Source: an uncultured Clostridia bacterium
GTDB taxonomy: Bacteria > Bacillota > Clostridia > Christensenellales > Borkfalkiaceae
Direction of reading: 5' to 3'
Assembly: GCA_959605945.1 (NCBI GenBank)
Contig: CAUHGY010000049.1
Span: 1 to 13,390 of the forward strand
Length of the DNA: 13,390 nt
A program made the position numbers and the translations under genes. The notes below the pieces were generated by a model. The model made no database searches and was not told the origin of the DNA. It saw only the letters and a program-made list of their open reading frames with translations. This document shows positions 6,912 through 13,390 of the stretch, in pieces; the first letter of the stretch is position 1; every line of letters begins with the position of its first letter.

Positions 6912-8159
6912 TTATAAAACGATTGTCCCGCACGAACGAGCTTTGAGAGATATAATTGCTTCCTTGCCGAAAATATCCGAACAAACCGAAACAAACCCAT
7001 CGAGAAAATCGTTTTTTACGATATTTAAAACAGTTCCCGCGAAACCTCCGCCGTGCACGCGGTTTGCTCCCCCGCATAAAAATTTTCTTGTTACCGAGAG
7101 CGCTTTTATAATAGGCTGTTCTTTTCTTCCCGGCACTGCGCAGTTTTGCAAAAAACACATCGAACTGATGCCGGAACCGTTTATTTCTTTCAAAAATAAT
7201 CCGTAATCATTGCCGTTCAATGCGTTTGCAGCCCGGTCGACACGTTTATTTTCTTCGTAAAAATGCACGGCACGGCACAAAGCCCTGTCGGAAATTTTAT
7301 TATATAAATCAGGCATCGCCGCATAAAAATCTTGCTCCGGGACATCTATCAGTCTGTCTTTGCCGAAAAATTTCGCAACCGAATACATATCGCGCGGAAT
7401 TGCAGCATATTCGTCGGTCAAATCGGCGTGACTGCCGCCCGTATTGATAAGAACAAGAGAATACCCGTCAAGCGTACCGGCAATGTCGCGGACACACAAA
7501 TTATCCTTATCTCCGAAATCCAGAAGTTTCAGTCCGCCGTACGCTATTGCCGTCTGATCGAGAAGTCCGCACGGCTTGCCGAAATATTTGTTTTCTGCAA
7601 AACGCGACACTGTCGCTTTGACGCTATTATCTATTTTTCCGCCGTTATAAAGAAAGTTTTCTATTTCCGCAATAAGAACTTCAAACGACGCCGAACTCGA
7701 GATACCCGCACCGCCGAGAACATTGCTTGTAAAACACGCTTTAAATCCGCCCACGCGGAATCCGCGTTCCGAAAGTCCTTCCGCCACTCCTCTGACCAGA
7801 GCCGCGGAAGTCCCCTTTTTTTCCGATTGAGCCTCTTTGATATTGACTGTAATATCAGGATAACCCTCCGACTTGACGGTTATTACGCCGTCGTCAGTAG
7901 GAAGAAAAAATGCAAGCGTATCGAGACTTATCGCACATGAAATAACTCTGCCGCCGTTGTGATCGGTATGATTGCCCAATACTTCCACTCTGCCGCCTGA
8001 CGATGCAACGAACGCTTTATCGTAGCCGAATTCTTTTTTAAAACGGCTGAATTCATTTTCATATCTTTTGAGATGCGACTTTTCACCGTCGCCGTAAAGC
8101 GCGGGAAAGACGGAAACGAGAGATTTTAAATCCGAATAAGGTTGTTTCAATAACTGCAT
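6912..8159 (-). CDS. galK: Galactokinase-family GHMP kinase
   Basis: Predicted ATP-dependent kinase forming galactose 1-phosphate, the first step of the Leloir pathway. The 415-residue protein shows GRVEVLGNHTDHNGG at 56-70 (galactokinase signature; the usual GEHTDY appears as GNHTDH, a variant I recognise from clostridial galactokinases), GGAGISSSAS at 149-158 (GHMP ATP loop), CGLLDQ at 197-202 with Asp201 as expected catalytic base, NTGGSHADLTDEYAAIP, and HGGGFAGT at 369-376. Start: the open frame reaches an ATG at 8195, but the promoter -10 box (8186-8191) lies inside that extension, so the ATG at 8159 is chosen, with only a weak GGAAAAG sequence upstream. No galT or galE is nearby, and the gene is paired with purB downstream, so the sugar substrate rests on family membership alone; another sugar kinase activity is possible. 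Confidence 0.85.
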   Translation of the reverse strand: MQLLKQPYSDLKSLVSVFPALYGDGEKSHLKRYENEFSRFKKEFGYDKAFVASSGGRVEVLGNHTDHNGGRVISCAISLDTLAFFLPTDDGVITVKSEGYPDITVNIKEAQSEKKGTSAALVRGVAEGLSERGFRVGGFKACFTSNVLGGAGISSSASFEVLIAEIENFLYNGGKIDNSVKATVSRFAENKYFGKPCGLLDQTAIAYGGLKLLDFGDKDNLCVRDIAGTLDGYSLVLINTGGSHADLTDEYAAIPRDMYSVAKFFGKDRLIDVPEQDFYAAMPDLYNKISDRALCRAVHFYEENKRVDRAANALNGNDYGLFLKEINGSGISSMCFLQNCAVPGRKEQPIIKALSVTRKFLCGGANRVHGGGFAGTVLNIVKNDFLDGFVSVCSDIFGKEAIISLKARSCGTIVL

Positions 8160-8185
8160 AAATGTCTTTTCCAAAGTTTTTTTAC

Positions 8186-8214
8186 AGTATAGCATTTTTT
8201 AAGCATTTTGTAAA
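8186..8214 (-). promoter_or_regulatory. Predicted sigma-A promoter of galK (possibly galK-purB)
   Basis: On the minus strand TTTACA (8214-8209), a 17-base spacer, then TATACT (8191-8186). Transcription would start near 8179, about 20 bases before the ATG at 8159, which rules out use of the ATG at 8195 from this transcript. Confidence 0.72.
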
Positions 8215-8300
8215 CAGTAATAAGCTACTGCCTCAACAAAAAAAGACTTAATTTATTTCCCGCATTTAGCCGTAACGCGCGGTTAACTGACAGATATTTC

Positions 8301-8329
8301 TTGACTATTTTTTTATTTTATTATATAAT
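8301..8329 (+). promoter_or_regulatory. Near-consensus sigma-A promoter of leuS
   Basis: TTGACT (8301-8306), a 17-base T-rich spacer, then a perfect TATAAT (8324-8329). Transcription would start near 8336, giving a leader of only about 32 bases before the leuS ATG at 8368. That leaves no room for a T-box or any other long leader downstream of this promoter. Confidence 0.85.
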
Positions 8330-8367
8330 GAATATAATTTTTGTTAACGGAGGCTACAAACGCTTTT

Positions 8368-10803
8368 ATGGACATTAAAAAGGTTGAAAAAAAATGGCAG
8401 GCTATATGGGAAAAAGAAAAAATAAACAGCTTCAATCCCAAAAATATCGATAAAAAATATTATTGCCTTGAAATGTTCTCATACCCTTCGGGCGCAAAAT
8501 TGCATCTCGGACATTGGTATAACTACGGTCCCACGGACAGCTTTGTGCGCTACAAAAAAATGAAGGGTTATGAAGTTTTTCAGCCTATGGGATTCGACGC
8601 CTTTGGCCTGCCCGCCGAAAATTATGCCATTAAAACCGGAATACACCCCAAAGATTCAACTGAAAAAAATATAGAAAACATGGAACAAACCCTTCGCGAA
8701 ATGGGTGCCATGTTCGACTGGAATTCCGAAATCAAAACATGCAACGAAGATTACTATAAATGGACCCAATGGCTTTTTTTAAAACTTTACGAAAAAGGCT
8801 TGGCTTACAGAAAAGAAGCTCCCGTCAATTGGTGCCCTGACTGTAAAACCGTGCTCGCCAACGAGCAGGTAGTAAACGGTGAATGCGAAAGATGCGGAGC
8901 TCACGTTATAAGAAAAGATCTTACCCAGTGGTTTTTCAAAATTACCGATTACGCTGAAGAGCTTTTGCAAGGTTTAAACTCCATCGACTGGCCGGAAAAA
9001 ACAAAACTGATGCAGAAAAACTGGATCGGAAAATCCACCGGCGGCGAAATAGAATTTACCGCCGAAAGCGGCGACAAATTCAAGGTATTCACCACACGCG
9101 CGGACACTCTTTTCGGCGTTTCTTACGTAGTCTTGGCGCCCGAGCATCCGCTCGTTAAAAAACTTACCTCGCCAAAACAGAAAAAAGCGGTTGAAGATTA
9201 TATTCTTGAAACGTCTAAGACAAACGAAATAGACCGGCTTTCTACCGCTCGCGAAAAAACCGGCGTGTATATCGGTCATAATGCGATAAACCCCATAAAC
9301 GGAAAATCCGTTCCGATTTATGCTGCCGATTATGTTTTATACTCTTACGGAACAGGCGCCGTTATGGGAGTTCCCGCCCATGATGAAAGAGACTTTGAGT
9401 TTGCTAAAAAATACGGTTTGCCTATCACCCGCGTTATCAAAGGCACCAACTGCAGCGACGAACTGCCTTTTGTGGATGACGGAATAGTCATCAACAGCCT
9501 CGGTTTTGACGGGCTGACCAGCGAAGAAGCCAGAAAAGCAATAATAAATAAATTAGTAAAAGAAGGCAAGGCCTCGCATAAAACCAATTATCGCCTTCGC
9601 GACTGGCTGGTGTCCCGTCAGCGTTACTGGGGCGCACCGATCCCCATAATCCACTGTGAAAAATGCGGCGTAGTGCCGGTTCCTTACAGCGATTTACCCG
9701 TAAAGCTGCCTTACGACGTGGAGTTTACCCCAAACGGAGAATCTCCCCTTGCCAAACACGAAGGCTTTATGAACGTCACCTGCCCCGTTTGCGGAGCTCC
9801 GGCCCGTCGTGATCCGGACACTTTGGACACTTTTGTCTGTTCAAGCTGGTACTATTTAAGATACCCCGACGCCCGCAATACCGAAGAACCTTTCAATCCC
9901 GAAATCATAAACAAAATGCTGCCCGTCGATAAATATGTCGGCGGCGCCGAGCACGCGTGCATGCACCTTCTGTATTCGCGTTTTATAACCAAAGCTTTGA
10001 GAGATATGGGATATCTCAATTTTGACGAGCCTTTCAAATCGCTTGTGCACCAAGGCGTAATTCTCGGCCCCGACGGCTATCGGATGAGCAAATCCAAAGG
10101 CAACGTCATAGCTCCGGATCCTTACGTCGAACAGTACGGATCCGACGTTTTGAGGCTTTACCTTATGTTCGGCTTTTCGTATACCGAAGGCGGTCCGTGG
10201 AGCGATGACGGAATAAAAGCGATCACTAAATTTCTTGACAGAATCGAACGCCTTGCCGCAAAGCTCATTTCCACCCCATCTCTCAAAAACGACAACGACA
10301 AATCGGGCAAAGACGAAAAAGATTTGCTCTACGCTACCAACTACGCAATTAAAGCGGTAGACCGTGATATGGACACCTTTTCATTCAATACTGCTGTAGC
10401 AAGGCTTATGGAACTCGTCAATGCTCTGTATAAATACGACGGCATAAAGACGGAAAAAAATATAATGCTTGAAAAAGAATGTTTCAAAAAACTTATTCTT
10501 CTTCTTGCCCCGTGCGCCCCGCATTTTTCTGAAGAAATCTGGGAAAATCTCGGAAATAAAAATTCTATATTCCTTTCACCTTACCCCGAATGCGACGAAA
10601 AAGCCCTCATAAAAGACCAGGTAGAAATAGCAGTGCAAATCAACAGCAAAATGAGAACTAAAATGTTTGTGCCGAGCGGCATATCGCAGGAAGATGTAAA
10701 AGAATTGCTTTATTCGGACGAAAAAATAGCCGCAGAACTCGGCGACAGGGAGATAAAAAAACTTATTCTCGTTCCTAACCGTCTCGTAAACATTATTATT
10801 TAA
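8368..10803 (+). CDS. leuS: Leucyl-tRNA synthetase
   Basis: Class I synthetase that charges tRNA-Leu in the cytosol. The 811-residue length is near that of Bacillus (about 804). Features in order: YPSGAKLHLGHWYNY with the HIGH-type motif HLGH at 46-49; a zinc ribbon with Cys156, 159, 173 and 176; the CP1 editing domain with TTRADTLFG from 242 and VPAHDERDF with Asp339, which restrains editing to mischarged products; RDWLVSRQRYWG; a second Cys pair set at 430/433 and 472/475; FVCSSWYYLRY; and the KMSKS-type RMSKS at 572-576. The C-terminal tRNA-binding part is complete, ending in the usual small domain. All editing and catalytic marks are present. The frame is open from a TTG at 8341, but that lies at the transcript start, so ATG 8368 is used. 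The only clear ribosome binding sequence, GGAGG (8349-8353), is 14 bases from it, an unusually long gap. Confidence 0.97.
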   Translation: MDIKKVEKKWQAIWEKEKINSFNPKNIDKKYYCLEMFSYPSGAKLHLGHWYNYGPTDSFVRYKKMKGYEVFQPMGFDAFGLPAENYAIKTGIHPKDSTEKNIENMEQTLREMGAMFDWNSEIKTCNEDYYKWTQWLFLKLYEKGLAYRKEAPVNWCPDCKTVLANEQVVNGECERCGAHVIRKDLTQWFFKITDYAEELLQGLNSIDWPEKTKLMQKNWIGKSTGGEIEFTAESGDKFKVFTTRADTLFGVSYVVLAPEHPLVKKLTSPKQKKAVEDYILETSKTNEIDRLSTAREKTGVYIGHNAINPINGKSVPIYAADYVLYSYGTGAVMGVPAHDERDFEFAKKYGLPITRVIKGTNCSDELPFVDDGIVINSLGFDGLTSEEARKAIINKLVKEGKASHKTNYRLRDWLVSRQRYWGAPIPIIHCEKCGVVPVPYSDLPVKLPYDVEFTPNGESPLAKHEGFMNVTCPVCGAPARRDPDTLDTFVCSSWYYLRYPDARNTEEPFNPEIINKMLPVDKYVGGAEHACMHLLYSRFITKALRDMGYLNFDEPFKSLVHQGVILGPDGYRMSKSKGNVIAPDPYVEQYGSDVLRLYLMFGFSYTEGGPWSDDGIKAITKFLDRIERLAAKLISTPSLKNDNDKSGKDEKDLLYATNYAIKAVDRDMDTFSFNTAVARLMELVNALYKYDGIKTEKNIMLEKECFKKLILLLAPCAPHFSEEIWENLGNKNSIFLSPYPECDEKALIKDQVEIAVQINSKMRTKMFVPSGISQEDVKELLYSDEKIAAELGDREIKKLILVPNRLVNIII

Positions 10804-10843
10804 CTATAATCGGAGCAAAAAGTTTTATTGGAGAGAATCATAT

Positions 10844-13288
10844 ATGAAGAAAAAGAACTTATCACCTGCAGACACAGCCGCAACGGAGAGATATTTTCCC
10901 GACCCTGCCGCAGGACTTTCGGCAGAACAGGTCGCAAAACGCAAGGAGAGCGGACTTACCAATTATGTTGCAAAAAAATATTCAAAATCATATCTGAGTA
11001 TTTTTCTCAGTAATATATGCACGTTCTTTAACCTTCTCGGTCTTTTGGTATGCATAGCGCTTGCCGCTACGGGGGCTCCGCTTTCGCGCTTCTTTTTCGT
11101 ATTGATTTATTTTGCCAATATATCTATAGGAATCATACAGGAAATACGGGCCAAACTGTGTATAGACAAACTTTCTCTCATTTCCAGCAAAAATACAAAG
11201 GTTATACGCGGCGGAGAAACAACGGAAATTATGTCTTCGGACATAGTGCTTGACGACATTCTCAGTCTCGGCATAGGCAACCAGATTCCGACCGACTGTA
11301 AAATCATTGAAGGAGACGTAGAAGTAAACGAAGCGCTGCTGACCGGAGAATCGGTGGCGGTAAAAAAGAAATCGGGAGACGATCTGTTTGCCGGAAGTTT
11401 TATCACATCCGGGACGTGTACCGTACAGGCCGTTAAAGTCGGGAAAGACAATTATGTGGAAACGCTTTCCGCAAAAGCCAAAAAATACAGAAAACCAAAG
11501 TCTGAAATAATGAATGCATTGCAATTTTTCATAAAGACCATAGGTTTAATAATCATTCCGGTGGCTGCGGCGTTTATGATCAAATCCGCAATTATGATGG
11601 ACCCGCTGGACTGGGTTGTTGCTGTAGACGGTACGGCGGCGGTCATCATCGGTATGATACCGTCGGGAATGTTTCTGCTCACCAGCCTTGCGCTTGCCGT
11701 GGGCGTCATCAAACTTGCACGGCATAACACGCTCGTTCAGGATCTTTACTCTCTTGAAATGCTTGCACGTGTCGATACCATCTGTTTTGATAAAACAGGT
11801 ACCATCACGGACGGCAGAATGACCGTCAGCGATGTTATACCGGTTTCCGATGATAATACAGATATTGACAACATTATGGCATCCATGCTCGGTGCGCTTA
11901 AAGACAATAATCAAACGGCGATTGCGCTTTATAATAAATTCGGTCAAAGCGGAACGCTTTTTGCCGAGTCGGTGATGCCGTTCAGCTCTAAAAGAAAACT
12001 TTCCGCAGTTACGTTCCGCGATGCCGGCACTTACGCTTTCGGCGCGCCGGAATTTGTACTTAAGAATAACGAGTATCAAAAAGTTAAAGAAAACATAGAC
12101 AAATACGCCGCGCAAGGCCTTCGGGTTCTTATTCTTGCTCATTCCGACAGCAGTATATGTGACGATACTCCTCCACAGGACTTTTCACCCGTGGCTATTA
12201 TTCTCATCACCGACAACATAAGGGACGATGCAATATCCACAATACAGTGGTTTAAAGATAACGGCGTCAATATTAAAGTAATTTCCGGAGACAACCCCAT
12301 AACCGTTGCCGAAGTATCCAAACGCGTGGGAATCGAAAATGCCGATAAATACATAAGCCTGGAAGGCCTCAGTGACAACGAGGTTATAGAAGCTGCAAAT
12401 AAATACACGGTTTTCGGCAGAGTTACCCCCGACCAGAAAGCACTGCTCGTAAAAGCCATCAAAGCCGAAGGTCATGTAACCGCAATGACAGGAGACGGAG
12501 TAAACGATATTCTCGCTCTGAAAGAAGCCGACTGTGCGGTGACAGTTGCCAGCGGCAGCGATGCGGCAAGAAATATTTCTCACCTTGTGTTAATGGATAA
12601 TAATTTTAACTCCATGCCGAAAATCGTTTACGAAGGCAGGCGCGTCATAAATAATGTGCAGAGTTCGGCTTCGCTTTTTCTCATGAAAACTTTTTTCGTA
12701 ATGTGTTTCGCCATCATAACGCTTTGCATGCCCAGCCTTGCCACTTACCCTTTCAATACCTCTCATATGATTTTGCTTGAAACGTTCGTAATAGGGCTGC
12801 CGTCGTTCTTCCTGTCTCTGCAGGCAAACGATGCGCGCGTGGAAGGCAGATTTATCAGCACAGTTATAAGCAAGTCTTTACCGAGCGCTTTGATGATGGT
12901 TATCAGCGTGCTGATTGTTCAGATTTTTGAATGGGCTTTGGGAACTACACAGATCGCCACCGCCGAAGTTTATACAACCATGAAGGTTTATGCACTTACC
13001 TATGCGGGGCTTATAAGCCTTTATACAATATGCCGCCCTCTCAACGTTTACAGAAGTGTGCTTTTCTTCGGTAACATGCTAGTAATTGTCGCCGTAACGA
13101 TTATAGCGATATTTGCCGGATTCACGCCTACGGATCTTGTCCAAATGTCTCCGCTTTCAGATTTTTGGCCTTATCTTCTTATCGTGTGTTCTGTTATACT
13201 TCTTGACATTCCTCTTATGTACGTATTGCGAAAGCTTTTTTCCAAGCTAAAAATCCCCGCAACGCTGAAAAAGAAAAAAATATCCTGA
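10844..13288 (+). CDS. P-type cation-transporting ATPase, CtpE-like group
   Basis: An 814-residue P-type ATPase in the cell membrane that couples ATP hydrolysis to cation movement; related CtpE of mycobacteria is linked to calcium uptake, but the ion here is not shown. Hydrophobic segments at about 54-76, 81-100, 229-248, 261-287, 608-630, 640-660, 679-699, 713-731, 738-760 and 774-797 give ten helices. Actuator loop: LLTGES (165-170). Helix 4: GMIPSGMFLLTS (270-281), with IPSG instead of the PEGL of calcium pumps or the CPx of heavy-metal pumps. Phosphorylation motif: CFDKTGTITDG with Asp316. The nucleotide domain is short, with FGAPE (399-403) where many pumps have KGAPE. VISGDNPITV (479-488) and MTGDGVND (548-555) form the hinge. 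No N-terminal metal-binding domain is present. ATG 10844 has GGAGAG (10830-10835) 8 bases upstream. It lies 40 bases after leuS, probably cotranscribed; a lone TATAAT (10805-10810) without a good -35 could add a promoter. Confidence 0.9.
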   Translation: MKKKNLSPADTAATERYFPDPAAGLSAEQVAKRKESGLTNYVAKKYSKSYLSIFLSNICTFFNLLGLLVCIALAATGAPLSRFFFVLIYFANISIGIIQEIRAKLCIDKLSLISSKNTKVIRGGETTEIMSSDIVLDDILSLGIGNQIPTDCKIIEGDVEVNEALLTGESVAVKKKSGDDLFAGSFITSGTCTVQAVKVGKDNYVETLSAKAKKYRKPKSEIMNALQFFIKTIGLIIIPVAAAFMIKSAIMMDPLDWVVAVDGTAAVIIGMIPSGMFLLTSLALAVGVIKLARHNTLVQDLYSLEMLARVDTICFDKTGTITDGRMTVSDVIPVSDDNTDIDNIMASMLGALKDNNQTAIALYNKFGQSGTLFAESVMPFSSKRKLSAVTFRDAGTYAFGAPEFVLKNNEYQKVKENIDKYAAQGLRVLILAHSDSSICDDTPPQDFSPVAIILITDNIRDDAISTIQWFKDNGVNIKVISGDNPITVAEVSKRVGIENADKYISLEGLSDNEVIEAANKYTVFGRVTPDQKALLVKAIKAEGHVTAMTGDGVNDILALKEADCAVTVASGSDAARNISHLVLMDNNFNSMPKIVYEGRRVINNVQSSASLFLMKTFFVMCFAIITLCMPSLATYPFNTSHMILLETFVIGLPSFFLSLQANDARVEGRFISTVISKSLPSALMMVISVLIVQIFEWALGTTQIATAEVYTTMKVYALTYAGLISLYTICRPLNVYRSVLFFGNMLVIVAVTIIAIFAGFTPTDLVQMSPLSDFWPYLLIVCSVILLDIPLMYVLRKLFSKLKIPATLKKKKIS

Positions 13289-13296
13289 TATACACT

Positions 13297-13337
13297 AACA
13301 GCCGTCAGTTTTTAAGCTGACGGCTGTTTTATAATTT
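13297..13337 (+). terminator. Rho-independent terminator after the P-type ATPase gene
   Basis: A 12-base-pair perfect stem AACAGCCGTCAG (13297-13308) / CTGACGGCTGTT (13317-13328) with an 8-base loop, followed by TTATAATTT. It begins about 9 bases after the ATPase stop and closes the leuS-ATPase unit. Confidence 0.85.
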
Positions 13338-13357
13338 GGAGCTTAAGCGTAAATAAA

Positions 13358-13376
13358 CCCCCAGTTCTACTGGGGG
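13358..13376. other. Short GC-rich hairpin at the right edge, nature unresolved
   Basis: CCCCCAG (13358-13364), loop TTCTA, CTGGGGG (13370-13376). The minus strand continues TTTATTTACG, so it could be a terminator for a minus-strand gene entering from the right. The following AAGT..ACTT (13377-13389) can form a second tiny hairpin. Compact hairpins of this kind also mark ends of IS200/IS605-type elements, but no transposase is inside the window. Confidence 0.4.
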
Positions 13377-13390
13377 AAGTAAAAGACTTT

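Noticed and set aside
7332..7940. 202-codon plus-strand open frame
   Set aside because: Antisense to the galactokinase gene with no recognisable protein features.
8160..8195. Twelve-residue N-terminal extension of the galactokinase
   Set aside because: The promoter -10 box lies inside it, so it would not be transcribed from that promoter.
8341..8367. TTG start for leuS
   Set aside because: Lies at the predicted transcription start, before the GGAGG sequence.
11546..12142. 198-codon minus-strand open frame
   Set aside because: Antisense to the P-type ATPase over its catalytic domain; no start signals.
1..13390. CRISPR array, tRNA, rRNA, prophage or complete insertion sequence
   Set aside because: No regularly spaced repeats, no cloverleaf-like sequence and no transposase or phage gene seen on reading both strands.

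Overview
The window looks like chromosomal DNA of a low-GC member of the Bacillota, most probably a Clostridia-type organism. The basis is AT-rich intergenic DNA, strong AGGAG-type ribosome binding sites, canonical TTGACT-17-TATAAT-like promoters, a PcrA helicase, a YerC/TrpR-like regulator and a ~477-residue adenylosuccinate lyase resembling the clostridial form. This is an inference from gene content and style; no search was run.

Layout from left to right. Bases 1-2223 (minus) hold nearly all of pcrA, cut by the left edge. A divergent intergenic region (2224-2438) carries a promoter for each direction. A two-gene plus-strand unit follows: a short-chain dehydrogenase/reductase (2439-3272) and, 2 bases later, a pyridoxal/pyridoxamine kinase (3275-4111), closed by a hairpin terminator at 4191-4226. 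Bases 4227-4946 have no convincing intact gene; they hold a perfect 25-base tandem repeat, a nested stem-loop and short minus-strand reading-frame pieces, one with an RNKLAH motif like that of HEPN proteins. Minus-strand genes then follow: yerC (4947-5234) with a very strong promoter, purB (5407-6840) with its own terminator, and a galactokinase-family gene (6912-8159). Finally, on the plus strand, come leuS (8368-10803) and a ten-helix P-type cation ATPase of the CtpE-like group (10844-13288), ended by a strong terminator. The right edge carries one further short GC-rich hairpin that may belong to whatever lies beyond.

Together these are mainly housekeeping functions: DNA repair and replication (PcrA), vitamin B6 salvage, purine synthesis, galactose phosphorylation, leucyl-tRNA charging and cation transport. 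The pcrA/yerC/purB association recalls the Bacillus subtilis purD...yerC-pcrB-pcrA-ligA neighbourhood, here rearranged. I found no convincing undescribed multi-gene system. The places most worth a second look are the 4.23-4.95 kb region, the symmetric element over the yerC promoter, the T-box-free leuS promoter, and the right-edge hairpin.
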